Shown: piece by piece, positions 19,901 through 28,908 of the stretch
Layout of the letters: every line of letters begins with the position of its first letter
How positions within the stretch are numbered: position 1 is the first letter of the stretch
DNA from: Sphaerulina vaccinii
Taxonomy: Eukaryota; Ascomycota; Dothideomycetes; Mycosphaerellales; Mycosphaerellaceae
Direction of reading: 5' to 3'
NCBI GenBank assembly: GCA_022570795.1
Contig: JAKUDP010000012.1
Location: forward strand, 744,001-808,000
DNA length: 64,000 bases
Position numbers and translations under genes: made by a program
The notes under the pieces: model-generated
The model's database searches: none
Told to the model about the DNA's origin: nothing
What the model saw: the letters and a program-made list of their open reading frames with translations, nothing else

Positions 19901-20829
19901 AGCGAACATTGACACAACAAGTGAAAGCACGGCCGATAATGCCAGCACGCCAGCAGACTGCACCAAATGCTGCCGCGCTTGGTGGGCTCAGCTTCCTAGA
20001 CCGACCACGCCCACGAGTAACATCCTTCAACGCTCGTGCTCTCGACCTCGCCAGTGAGATCGGAGACAACAAGTTCACCGGCCCAGCAGGCATCGACGCA
20101 GGCGGCATAGACGGCATGCCATCCTCCTTCAACGAACAAATGATGCGCGAACACCAACTCCGTCGTCGCGAAGAAGAAGAGCGTCGCCGCAGCGAGGACG
20201 AAGAGAAAGGTATGGTCAACCGCATCATGTTGGCAAGAATGCATACTCTCGAAGAAGGCTTTAGAGAAGTCCTCAAGGAGATCAAAGATATGAGCCAGAA
20301 TAATAACTCCTCGCGCCGAGAAAGCGAAGCTGACAGTGGAGGAGGACCTGTTCGGCTTCATAAGAAAACTGCATCGAAATCTCAAATCGACGTCCGAGAT
20401 ATCTTAGCCTCTGGCTCTGGATGGCAGACTCCAAGGACTCCGATTGCGATTGGAAGAATAGGAGGGAATGATAAGAGTAAGAAAGCTAGTCCTGGCAAGA
20501 AGTTGGCGAGAGGAAATAGTAAGAGAGGTAAAGATAGTGAATTGAGACCTGGCAGTAGTGGAAGACTTACCGGACCTGCGACGACCGCGTCTAGTGGGAG
20601 TGAGCTACCGCATTCGCATGAGCAGTTGCATGCTCTTGCACGAGAGTATCTTCCGGAAGGTCAGACTGCGAGTCCGGAGTCTGTCAAGAGTGTTATTGAA
20701 GTGGCTAAGAGTGATCGTGGAGATGAGGCAGGCGTTGGGGCTTCGCGAGATGCTGTTGGAAGACCGAATACGGCTATTCGTGATGATGAGTTGATTGAGC
20801 TTGGGAGGAGGAGTGATGGCGAGGAATGA
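16972..20829 (+). CDS. Yvc1-like TRP-family cation channel
   Basis: A 1285-residue, single-exon vacuolar-type TRP channel. ATG 16972 is chosen because the frame upstream lacks an ATG. Residues about 40-75 are extremely acidic. An N-terminal cytoplasmic domain (LPIFSAAHLDRLPLYNITHAIRLLI...) typical of fungal TRP channels follows. About six transmembrane helices lie at residues 360-600, with the pore region at VVYSLFQILMGFTPTVWDHW (about 530) and the last helix in FLIVTILITVLTNSFMAIV. The C-terminal 600 residues are low-complexity and phospho-site-like, with a charged coiled coil (EEEERRRSEDEEKGM). Yeast Yvc1 releases vacuolar calcium under osmotic stress; filamentous relatives affect polarised growth. 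The long tail is typical of filamentous fungi, not yeast. Confidence 0.9.
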   Translation: MLRLFRSISRGRKKDDRNKNEPWYAADSPERSRYRAVGQRVDDDDFDEDEDLEAEEDDISPRNRGEDGYFDQHDGAHDEYDEFEDEDAENEDAVETPLLPIFSAAHLDRLPLYNITHAIRLLIVQRCETTLSWDQLRSPQVSQFLVKPVQSQIRADHFNRATLCALLANCLQFQKEGQMTPGNVGVCRTRALASELLAMRLLKEFSTRELIDSLSYDFDLLQGMDATTAGPVRRPQGRFARVSTIEIAIRGEAKRFLAHPLVVQHLEAIWAGNIVFHSEADNLHRKHRQSDAQRRGRPVGYGTTNDHSELPADAVLSRKAHTSKQIRAPSETPTSRRTVTLYNPKEASLFKLSRLRVPRYRQIFSTISFATMLTLFIMVLVDRSIVITPLEVLFWFWSIGYMLDEIVGFTEQGFGLYILSFWNAFDLGILFLFGVYYVLRLYGIVLADTGKHRIAGIAYDVLASTAILLFPRLFSVLDHYRYFSQLLIAFRMMVQDLFAVLILIVICCSGFFVALSLSFAEDGTHAGDVVYSLFQILMGFTPTVWDHWANYNVLGKAIMAIFLTICHFLIVTILITVLTNSFMAIVKNAEEEHQFLFAVNTISMVKSDALFSYIPPTNVIGWALSPLRYLMPLRQYVKSNRTIIKVTHFPILFLIFFYERILMTRSGYAPVELIERRETDHRKPAAFSAKPEPYAANRGLLREPSVVSFRKDRALDEVFRQPFRGDTIRTTTREMEIDRQGSANAVDQWMQAADNEGGASPPAEQPRSVLERLEYRRPRFKRANTSDRIKMMKQSRDFSTATRSVASDGHSRRPYRIVEESEDMERSTGTLPHDTEADGDDEINDDNDESDAHTPAVGESAISEHRTPADESESEYFQTPTGPNSPLVSMSHAARARTLQYSPEVTRGGAHHVRASARPMRGQHDRHASTNTILFAPQIDYDSSVSNQKPPRNSNGARTGTTTPSANLLVPGTRTPKRTLTQQVKARPIMPARQQTAPNAAALGGLSFLDRPRPRVTSFNARALDLASEIGDNKFTGPAGIDAGGIDGMPSSFNEQMMREHQLRRREEEERRRSEDEEKGMVNRIMLARMHTLEEGFREVLKEIKDMSQNNNSSRRESEADSGGGPVRLHKKTASKSQIDVRDILASGSGWQTPRTPIAIGRIGGNDKSKKASPGKKLARGNSKRGKDSELRPGSSGRLTGPATTASSGSELPHSHEQLHALAREYLPEGQTASPESVKSVIEVAKSDRGDEAGVGASRDAVGRPNTAIRDDELIELGRRSDGEE

Positions 20830-21116
20830 GCAAGTGTGCTTTGTACGATCATGAAGAGACGATGCATTTCCATTAAGGACTAGAGGCAACAGTTTACATG
20901 GTGTGGGTAATAGAGATCATGGTGGTTGGGGAGGCGAGCGTATATGTTCCAGGCATGGTAATGTGTTTAGCGAAGGCGTTTAGCAGCAGCGATACTTGGA
21001 TCTCGACAGTCACAATTGAGATTTTCAACAACGTTACCAACACTTCATGCTATCAGTACGACATGAACACCACTCATCACTCATCAACCTCTCAAACCTC
21101 GCCCAACAAGACTCCT

Positions 21117-21802
21117 TCAAATCTCAACACCCTCCCCTCTTGAGTAATAAGTCTTTCCCTCTCCAGTCTCCTTCTTCTTACCCAACATACCTCTCTCCTT
21201 AATCTCCGCCACAAGATCCGCGAACTCCTCATCTCCATTCTGCGATTCATCATCAGAACAAAAACCCTCAGGCTGTGTACAAAAGAAGAGAGAACTTACC
21301 TTAGCTTTCTTTTCAAATTCCGCATGATACTTCTCCAACCATTTCACATCACCTCCCGCAGACGGGATAGGAAACCCAGCTTCCCAGCCTCCTGTCAGAC
21401 CGCCGAGGACGATGAACCATCTGTAATATTCGTCACAATCAGTACCTAACTCACCGGCTGACCCATCATCGGTAGGTAGATGGGTATTGTAGTACATAAT
21501 ACATACCTCAATTCTGCATCCGGAACCACTTTCTCCCACGCTTTCACGACTTCCAAGCTCAAATCATCGAAATCTTTTTGAGTTCGCGAAGGTCCAGTTC
21601 GTACATTTGCTACAATGCTATTGATCTTCTTCCGTTTACCTGCTACGTAAGTGTTGACTTTACTGTAGTCTGTAAAGGAGACATTCACGAACAACTTGGG
21701 CGTCGTGAATTTCGTGGAGTGGATTGTTGCGATTGCTTCCGCGAGGGCGTCTTGCTGGGCATCTGTGAGAGGGGCGGTGTGTCGGAATTCGTAGAGTGGC
21801 AT
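21117..21802 (-). CDS. Tautomerase-superfamily protein (oxalocrotonate tautomerase-like)
   Basis: A 179-residue protein in three exons (21507-21802, 21300-21420, 21117-21239) with introns of 86 and 60 nt (donors GTATGT and GTAAGT). After Met removal the N-terminus is Pro-Leu-Tyr-Glu-Phe; N-terminal proline is the catalytic base of tautomerases. The LTDAQQDALAEAIATIHS helix and KLFVNVSFTD strand fit the fungal group related to cis-3-chloroacrylic acid dehydrogenase (Tautomerase_3). The middle RWFIVLGGLTGGWEAGFPIPSAG, completed across intron 1, is conserved in these proteins. The natural substrate is unknown. No targeting signal is seen. Confidence 0.88.
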
Positions 21803-22229
21803 TGTTGCTTGTGCTTGCTTGGTTTACTGTGTGTACGATTGAGCTCAAGTGTTCGTGGAGGCTGTATGTCTTGTTGTTATATTGTCGAGGTGATGGTCTT
21901 GTGTAAGTCAGTAGTCAGATGTAGTACTAAGCGGTGAATAGTAATCATGTATAACTGGGAAGAGTTCGAGCTAGGTGAAGCTCTTTCGAGCTCTCCCCGA
22001 GGTTGTGTAGTGCTTGTACCTGGTAGCTGGGTGGAGAAGGAAGGAAGGATGATCACCTGCAGAAGCTTTGTGGCGGAGGAAGCTATACCGACTGTAGGGT
22101 AATACAAACTAGTAGTTCATTCTGAGGTTAAAGAACTTGTAGCTGAAATGTGCCTGTTCGCCTCTCGCTTGCTCAGTTGCGCCGTACCGTTGTCACATAT
22201 GCACACCAAGCTTTCATCTTGCATCTTCC
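21803..22229. other. Intergenic region, no gene seen
   Basis: It contains the tautomerase upstream region and the 3' side of the VAMP7 gene. The short ORFs have no support. Confidence 0.5.
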
Positions 22230-22976
22230 TCAACCTCGTCCTACACACTTTCCCCAAGCCGGCAATCCACATCCAAACCCAATAAATAGATACAACAAAA
22301 ACACAATCACCACAACCAAAAGCACCATCAACTTGACATTCTTCCACCACATCCTCCTCTTCAACCCTCTGCTCCTCACTCTGAAATCCCTCGCTGACCC
22401 TCCCAAACGATCAGTCTTATCAACCAACAAATCAATCCTCTCGCCCCTCTCCAACACTCTTTCAATATTCTCTGTCATAATCCCTCGCACATTCTCAATC
22501 TCAGCTGAAACATTTCTAAAAGCGTCTTCTTGTCCAGCTTTCGTCGTGCCGTATTCTACCATTAATTTCTTCAATTCGGAATTGAAAGCCGCAGCGCCAT
22601 AGGCTGGTAGAGAAGACCAATTCGTGCGTTCGGGGTCGTATTGTGCTAGAAAGCGCTTTTTGATCTCGACGAGGAAGCCGAATGGTACGCGTCGCCCGAG
22701 ATCTGCCTTTGCGACTACGAGGTATGTAAGGCCTGCTGCGCTGAGGTTATCGGGACTGTTGGAGGTGGGAGAGGCATCGGCTATGTAGTGGACGAAGTTG
22801 TCGTTGATGGTGTAGGTCAGTTTCGAGGCGGAGTCGTGCGAGATTTTGGGTAGGATCACGGAGGCGAGGTTTGATGTGCCTGTTGCGCTGCCGGATGTGT
22901 GCTCGCTGAGGATTGTTTCGTTGTAGGCGATACAGCTGTAGAGGAGCGGCGTGGCGGGGGTCGAGCCGGAGGCCAT
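22230..22976 (-). CDS. R-SNARE of the VAMP7 (longin) type
   Basis: A 248-residue, single-exon vesicle SNARE. Residues 1-125 form a longin domain (LLYSCIAYNETILSEH at the start, FGFLVEIKKRFLAQYD later). Residues about 150-210 are the SNARE helix, with the zero-layer Arg in NIERVLERGERIDLLVDKTDRL. A single C-terminal anchor (LMVLLVVVIVFLLYLFIGFG) and a short lumenal tail follow. In fungi VAMP7-type R-SNAREs act in fusion with the vacuole or endosome, the role taken by Nyv1 in yeast. The ATG at 22976 gives the expected longin N-terminus. Confidence 0.93.
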   Translation of the reverse strand: MASGSTPATPLLYSCIAYNETILSEHTSGSATGTSNLASVILPKISHDSASKLTYTINDNFVHYIADASPTSNSPDNLSAAGLTYLVVAKADLGRRVPFGFLVEIKKRFLAQYDPERTNWSSLPAYGAAAFNSELKKLMVEYGTTKAGQEDAFRNVSAEIENVRGIMTENIERVLERGERIDLLVDKTDRLGGSARDFRVRSRGLKRRMWWKNVKLMVLLVVVIVFLLYLFIGFGCGLPAWGKCVGRG

Positions 22977-23385
22977 GTTGAAGTCTTCAGTTATGGCAAC
23001 TTGGGCTATGTGAGGTGATCTGCTTCGGCGTGGTATGTTGTATGGTGTCTGTTATGTTCAAGTCGATGCCTAACAACGCGCAAACATCTGATAGCGCCTG
23101 CTGACTGAGTATGACATATTCACTTGAAAAGCCACTAAGCCCAGAGGAGATGGTTAGTTTCACAAGTTGCGGGGTAAGCTTCGACGATGATGGCCCACCG
23201 CTGTGGCTCTCTTGGCCACGGGCAAGAGGACAAGTTCTCCAGGTACCTGCAGGAATAGCATCAGCATAGCGTGTCATGTTGAGAAACAACAGCATCAACA
23301 ACGACAAACAAGAACAATATCAAGAGGGCATTCCGAAGCGAGACGATACACAAGCCATAAGATCCATAACATTCAAGACTCAACC
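22977..23385. other. Divergent upstream region of VAMP7 and the small membrane-protein gene
   Basis: About 400 bases without a supported gene. A minus-strand ORF of about 106 codons begins with a non-ATG codon and is rejected. Confidence 0.5.
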
Positions 23386-23666
23386 ATGGGACTGGAACGC
23401 TACATAACGTGGGTTGTTCCTATTCTAAGCACACATGTCTAACAACGACTGACAAAGTGGACATCTACTAGCCGTCGCAACACAGCCATCATATCAGCTA
23501 CAGTCGTAGCAGCTTCATACTTCGCTGTACGATATCGAGAAGACCAGAACCTGAAGTTACAGAAGGATACTCTGCATGTTAAAACTGAGAGATCAGGTAA
23601 GTACATAGTGTCGATGACTCCAGAGTGGGTGAGTACTGATTGTGATATTCAGGTGGCGGCGTATGA
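23386..23666 (+). CDS. 59-residue single-pass membrane protein of unknown function
   Basis: Three exons (23386-23412, 23458-23596, 23653-23666) encode MGLERYITW + WTSTSRRNTAIISATVVAAS and the rest, ending TERSGGGV. Intron 2 is standard (GTAAGT donor, ATTCAG acceptor). Intron 1 (45 nt, ACAAAG acceptor, TCTAACA branch) needs a weak GTTGTT donor to keep the frame; the better GTGGGT donor three bases upstream breaks it. One hydrophobic helix (residues about 18-32) follows a basic-aromatic N-terminus, a layout common for small mitochondrial inner-membrane proteins. I do not recognise the family. The gene is too short to show as a long ORF. Confidence 0.6.
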
Positions 23667-23812
23667 GGCAATGTGGGGTTAGCATTCCATTCCAGTAGAG
23701 AGCAGTAACGCTGTGAGAGCATAGGATACAGTAGTGGGTGGATCTCTGTCTGAATGTACGTTTATCTGGGTATCATTGGTGTGTCTCATCTCTGCCTGAC
23801 TGGCTCAAGCCT

Positions 23813-26188
23813 TCACGATCGTCTCGCTCCCTTCTTGACCATAGGTAGCTGCGACTGGACGAGTGAGTCATCCTCTGACTGCTTTGTGACATCTTTCTCG
23901 CACATCTTTGTCATGAAGTCGATATCGGCATCCGATTCTTGTCGGGACCTTTCGGTCCTAGGACCTCTGCGCTCCAGAGTGCTCGAAGGATCTGCAATGA
24001 GTCGATATGCACTCTTTGCGAGTGAGGTGTAGGTCACAGAGCCATGTTGCTGCTCATCGGTTCTATTGACGGAAGGTGAACTGTGCTCTTGTGTCTCTGT
24101 CTGTTCTGAGGCTTCTTGTAGGTAGACATCATCGTTGCCTGATCTTGGTGCCATGTTCCCACGTCTGTCCATCGTACTAGGGTGATCCGCCACGAGATGG
24201 TATGCGTTCTTTGCAAGATCGGTGTACGTTACTGGGTGCTCTCCATCGGCATTATGGCTAGTTGATGTCTTGCTACGATCGAAAGTGCGCCTTTCGAGTG
24301 TTGTCGGGTGAGAAGCGATGAGGCTGTATGCGTTTCTTGCAAGCTCAGCCCAGGAGCGGACCTTTGGCTGCTCAGCTTTGTCGCCGTCTTCAATTGCTTG
24401 CAGAAAGTCGACATCTGCTTTCAAGGCGAGATATTCTTGTTGGAGGCTTCGCTCGCCGATGTCTTCCACGCGTGTCGCACGTAGTCTTGCAAGCGCCTCC
24501 AATGCTTCTCGGCGTGCGTCTGTACGATCTTCAGTGGCCAACTCGAGCTCCGGTTCTACCCTTCCGCTGTCAAGAGACTTGGTAGGCGCTCGAAGTCCAG
24601 AGTACCCCGCAAGCTCGCCGTCAGAGTGATCATTTCGCTCAGCTTTCAGCGTTGCCACAATGCGGCTGATCGTTCTTGGATGCGTCTGCTTTGCTTGCTC
24701 CCAGACATCTGCGAATGCCTGCCTTTCGCCACATCGTCTGCAAAGGCGGAGCATGTCTGCGAAGACCGGCGTCGTGATGGTCTCCGTTCGAGAGCGCCCA
24801 TTGATGGACTTCGAGCTCTTCTGCTTGAGCGCCACAATCTGGCTCCATATGGCAAACCCGGCATCCCAATCGCCACGGCGAGCGCAGTCGTTGAGCAGAA
24901 TTCCAAAGCCTCGCATGCCCAAACCCCAACCCTCGTCGCCAAGATTCCTGCACATACCCAACGCAGCATCGAACCCACTGAAGTGAAGTACGCCCTTCAC
25001 TATCGCATCGAGGACCATCGGCGTCTGGTGAGGCAACTGTATCAATTGGCCTTCCTTGCGTGGATGCGGTATGATCCTGCCATTACTCGCCTTGAATCTC
25101 CAATTCCACGGTGCAGACTGCATTAGGCCACCATGTTGACCACGCATGAGCTGGACAACATAGCGAAAGCGCGATGCATTGTTCGTTTCTGTGTAGAAAT
25201 CAAGAATGACTGCTAGGCTGACTTCATTGGGTCGCACTTTACTGCTGAAGAAAGAGGTAATGGCAGCGTTGGTAAGAGAGACAGGTCCTTTCCTGCGCAA
25301 GCCACGTACCAGGGTATTGTATATGTCCACATTCGGCGGGGCAGAGGACGAGGACAATAGTTGAAAGACCTTGCAAAGCTGCAGTGGTTGCAATTGGTTC
25401 ATGCCATGGAAACATGTCTCCAGTTTGTGTCGAAGCTCAGCTTGTTCTTGTCGGAACGCTCCAAGATCGTCCTCGACGTAGCTGCAGAGTCGTACATCAT
25501 CCGGGGATCTCTCAAAGTCAAGTCGGCCAAGACCATCCTTTTGTGTGTGCAATAGTCGATCAAAGTCTGACTTCTTCTGCGCCATTGACCGCTGAGAGAC
25601 GTGAACCGGGTGCTGCTCAATCATATTAGCGTACGAATCTGGCAGCCAGGAAAGAAGGGTTCGATTGACATGTCTGCCTCGATGGAGCCACTGAAAGAAG
25701 TGCAGTTGCAGCATGTCCATGCATAGCTCCGCCCTCAACAACTTCTTCTCGCTCCATCTCGTCAATTCTGCCTTTCTCTTGATAACATCTCTGGCATATA
25801 TCGATTGGGGCGGTAGGTGAAAGTCGTTGAGCTCTGGTCCGGTGTTGGCTGGCCATAAAGGCCGAAAGGTCCGGTGTGCGCTGCTGTCCAGGTTTCGTTC
25901 TAGGTCTGCGTCCAGGTCCTCAGATATCTCGATGGGAGAGGCAGCCGCGGTGCTTGCGTCGTGCTCGACGGGTCGCGTCTTCGCATGCTCTGCCTCTTGC
26001 GCACCAAGGATTGACTGCGAGGCTATATTGAAGTTTGCTTCATCATTTTCGCCGCTTTCTCGCTCTTGCTTGTCTCCATCTATGGCTATAGTCCATCGCC
26101 GCCGCCGTTTGATACCAGCTTCAAGAGTCGTCGCCGTCGCAGGGAATATGCAACTGACCCGTACAGCCCGCGACAAGATCCTCTGCAT
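23813..26188 (-). CDS. PPR-like, probably mitochondrial protein with a C-terminal triple repeat
   Basis: A 791-residue, single-exon protein. The N-terminus is basic and lacks acidic residues (MQRILSRAVRVSCIF...), as in mitochondrial presequences. Residues about 270-520 contain helical hairpins of pentatricopeptide style (PPNVDIYNTLVRGLRRKG, VRPNEVSLAVILDFYTE, GFGILLNDCARRGDWDAGFAIW, TPVFADMLRLCRRCGERQAFADVWEQA). PPR proteins bind organellar RNA in processing or translation; the exact target is unknown. After a linker, the last 150 residues carry three copies of a motif of the type Y-T-x-L-A-K-N-A-Y-x-L-x-A-x-P-S-T-x-x-R-R (DNA about 23975-24036, 24170-24232 and 24295-24357). That tail is not a standard part of the family. 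Confidence 0.8.
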   Translation of the reverse strand: MQRILSRAVRVSCIFPATATTLEAGIKRRRRWTIAIDGDKQERESGENDEANFNIASQSILGAQEAEHAKTRPVEHDASTAAASPIEISEDLDADLERNLDSSAHRTFRPLWPANTGPELNDFHLPPQSIYARDVIKRKAELTRWSEKKLLRAELCMDMLQLHFFQWLHRGRHVNRTLLSWLPDSYANMIEQHPVHVSQRSMAQKKSDFDRLLHTQKDGLGRLDFERSPDDVRLCSYVEDDLGAFRQEQAELRHKLETCFHGMNQLQPLQLCKVFQLLSSSSAPPNVDIYNTLVRGLRRKGPVSLTNAAITSFFSSKVRPNEVSLAVILDFYTETNNASRFRYVVQLMRGQHGGLMQSAPWNWRFKASNGRIIPHPRKEGQLIQLPHQTPMVLDAIVKGVLHFSGFDAALGMCRNLGDEGWGLGMRGFGILLNDCARRGDWDAGFAIWSQIVALKQKSSKSINGRSRTETITTPVFADMLRLCRRCGERQAFADVWEQAKQTHPRTISRIVATLKAERNDHSDGELAGYSGLRAPTKSLDSGRVEPELELATEDRTDARREALEALARLRATRVEDIGERSLQQEYLALKADVDFLQAIEDGDKAEQPKVRSWAELARNAYSLIASHPTTLERRTFDRSKTSTSHNADGEHPVTYTDLAKNAYHLVADHPSTMDRRGNMAPRSGNDDVYLQEASEQTETQEHSSPSVNRTDEQQHGSVTYTSLAKSAYRLIADPSSTLERRGPRTERSRQESDADIDFMTKMCEKDVTKQSEDDSLVQSQLPMVKKGARRS

Positions 26189-26940
26189 CAGAGGTAGGTC
26201 TCATCATATTGTGAGAATTGTAGAAGATGTGGTGATGGTATTGACTGAACCAAGATAGAATGCGGAAGGCGGAAGTCCGAAACTCGGCCATATGACCGCG
26301 CGCCTACATCTGCCTCTGGAAAGATGCTTCGAATGTCACAGCACCATGTCCACAACTTCCATGGCTTGGTCAATGATCTGTCAGCGGAAGCGTCGTGTCA
26401 TCCAGGTCAGGTCATAACAATATAATCTCTAGAAATCCAGAACTGTCTCTTCTGGAGGACCACCACTCTCCGAAAGCCTGTGAAGCAGAGCTTGCTGCAC
26501 TGCACTGACCCACAGATGCATAGATCTCACGAACAGTCGGAGAAGCAGGAACTGAGACAATGACAAGACCGAAACTTTGCAAGGTGGATAGCTCTGGATC
26601 GAGAAAAAGCTGTGACACCGGGCTGCCTGGTCACTACGCACCATGGTCAGCACTCGGTCGACAGAGATGTCGACTTACCAGAAGCCATTTTTCAAACAAC
26701 TATGTCCTTCGAGTCATCGATATCTCTGGAACGTGGTCAGTTCCTGGACACTGAACTGCCAGGACCTCAGTTGGCATGGTCAACGATTGGCCGAAGGAGA
26801 GATTGGTAGATTGGCAGACTTAGTTATTCTGCAGCTATTGGAGGACTTGTGCGACCTAGAATGCCCATACGAAAGCTCCCTCCAGCCAGTTGATCTGCTA
26901 CGGCCCTGGAAGCGCATCCGTATCAAGCGACCACCCCCAC
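26189..26940. other. Intergenic region, no gene seen
   Basis: The ORFs of 60-125 codons on both strands here have no recognisable motif and no splice-supported extension. Confidence 0.5.
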
Positions 26941-28180
26941 TCAGTCCAAGTCAACGAGAGTGCCTTCGCCAGTATCATGCCCGGCTGTTACTGCCTTACT
27001 CCTGTTTTCCAACCGCTTAACATAGCCCGGATCTTTCGTCTGGTTCCGCATGTACTTCTGCTCTGGTGTCGCGGCGTCCCAGCTTCCCATTGCTTTCCGC
27101 TTCTCGACTCTAGACGCCCTGCCCATCTTCTCAGCAATCGGCTTTTGGCCGTATGTGATCCTGATGGAAGTCATGCGACTCTCGTATGATCCCCAGTCAA
27201 GCAACGCTTCACCAGCTGGGAAGGCTACGAAAAAGAGGCTGTCGTCCGCCGGGCGATGCCACTGGGACTGCACGCCGTTGACTTTCGCATACTCTGCAAC
27301 TTTACGCTTCAATGCTGTCATGTCGGTCTCAAGTCGATCCAAAGACTCTATGTCAACGCGTAGAGTCATCTGCGAACGATTCAGAACGGGAATAAAGGCG
27401 GAACCCTACCAGCGATGAGGACTTACCATGTAAACAGCTTTCCTACCGTTCGGCTGGAACTCATCAGGTGCGCGCTCAAGCTTACCCTTGGCTTCCTCAC
27501 TATACTCCTCCAACTGATCTTCGAAACGGACCTTTACATAATTCTTGTTGTGTCCGCTCCCATGAAGCACGCTTCTTGCTGTAACTCGACGGCGGGGATT
27601 GGCGATCGGCCGTGGCGGTGGTGGCATCTTCAAAGCATCGCTGTTGCTATAGACGACATTGCCCAGTCCTCGAACTCGCTCCTGAAACAGCTGAGCGGCA
27701 TCGAGGATGTTATCGGCAATTTGCTGCTGCCATGGGAGCATCTGCTGCGGTGCATGCACAATTTTCTGAACACTGATTCGCGACTCGTATAAGGCAAGAT
27801 TAGGAAACTCGACGTCAAGCGAGTATCCGATAATGAATTCATCAGCTCCAGGAGTTGAATACCTTGGTCGATGACTGAAGATAGGAGATCGTAGTGTCAC
27901 GCTTGCCAATTGGAACATGACGATGCCGATGGCATCATCGTTCTCTGCGTCTGTTGCGGTGGGAACTTTCTCGAACCTGACCTAAAGTGAAGAGACAATT
28001 AGGAGGTACCACAGAATCGAGCAGTAGGTACATGTACTTACAAAATACACGTGGAGGTGGTACCACCGCCGCGAATCTCATCGCTGCATCCCGAAGCAGC
28101 TCTTGATCCTGGAAGTCCACGTCCTGGACTTGAGTGTAGGGAGTCATCTTCGCTGAAGGACGTGTAAAAAGCTTTGACAT
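26941..28180 (-). CDS. Unrecognised three-exon protein
   Basis: Predicted 371 residues from exons 28049-28180, 27427-27981 and 26941-27369. Intron 2 (27370-27426) is clear (GTAAGT donor, TCGCAG acceptor, phase 0). Intron 1 acceptor TTTAG at 27982-27984 joins frames if the donor is GTATTT at 28048. A second solution (donor GTACAT, acceptor GTCAG) also keeps the frame, so the junction near VPPPRVRFEKVP is uncertain. The middle has DEFIIGYSLDVEFPNLALYESRISVQKI, then a basic proline-rich linker. The C-half has RLETDMTALKRKVAEY and SLFFVAFPAGEALLDWGSYESRM. No family, signal peptide or membrane helix is recognised. Confidence 0.6.
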
Positions 28181-28908
28181 ATTCTCGTGTACAAGTAGTA
28201 CATGGTAGATTGCTGCGATGTTCGTCTAGAAAGCCCGTGTCCTGTCGAAGTTCGTAAAACGCTCTTTCCGTAGCATCAGAGTTACAACACCTCAACAGCA
28301 GAAAGAACAGTGTACGCCGCCACGTACCGGACTGCAGCTCTTGCATCTGCCACCATTGCTCCTTACCCTTGTAGGTGTGTGAATAACAGTGACTCGAGAC
28401 TTCTAGCATCGTGATCACGGCAGCCGCCACCAACAAGCCCACCTAAGCAACCGCCATCCAGCCTCGAATTGACCAATTTTCGATCAAGCGAAGGCTGCCA
28501 TGTTGCGCTGTATGAAGACCACTTAAGGCTCTGGGTAATACAGATAGCCTGCCAGCGTGAGAGTTCGAGCTGAATAGAGACTTGCCATATGAGAAAAGCC
28601 AAAAGTGAAAACTCGCGATCCTGATGAGCACTGCTCTCGATCTGCACATCAAACGGACAAATGAGCAGGCCCGCGCTGCTCGCTCTGAAAATGATGTTGA
28701 TGACATTGTCTCGAAACCTTGATGAAGGGATGTCAGTCGGCTCGAAGGTTTCTGGCTTACCAAGAATCGCGTCGCGTATCAAATCTGTTTGTGCAACATC
28801 AGCCAATCTCAATCAGTTACGTCCAATTCTGATTTTCTATTCGGACATCTTACACAAGTGTTTCGTGGCATATCAAGCTCCACGGTAGCAGGAGAGGCAG
28901 ACTGCACG
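28181..28908. other. Intergenic region, no confirmed gene
   Basis: A minus-strand frame at 28363-28812 looks partly protein-like, but it has no ATG and could not be spliced into a continuous product. It is left uncalled. Confidence 0.4.

Noticed and set aside
28038..28442. Minus-strand 134-codon ORF
   Set aside because: Non-ATG start; it overlaps the first exon of the gene at 26941-28180, which has better splice support.
28363..28812. Minus-strand open frame with a partly protein-like translation
   Set aside because: It starts without an ATG, the trial intron (GTAAGC to CATCAAG) leads to an equally weak frame, and no family is recognised.
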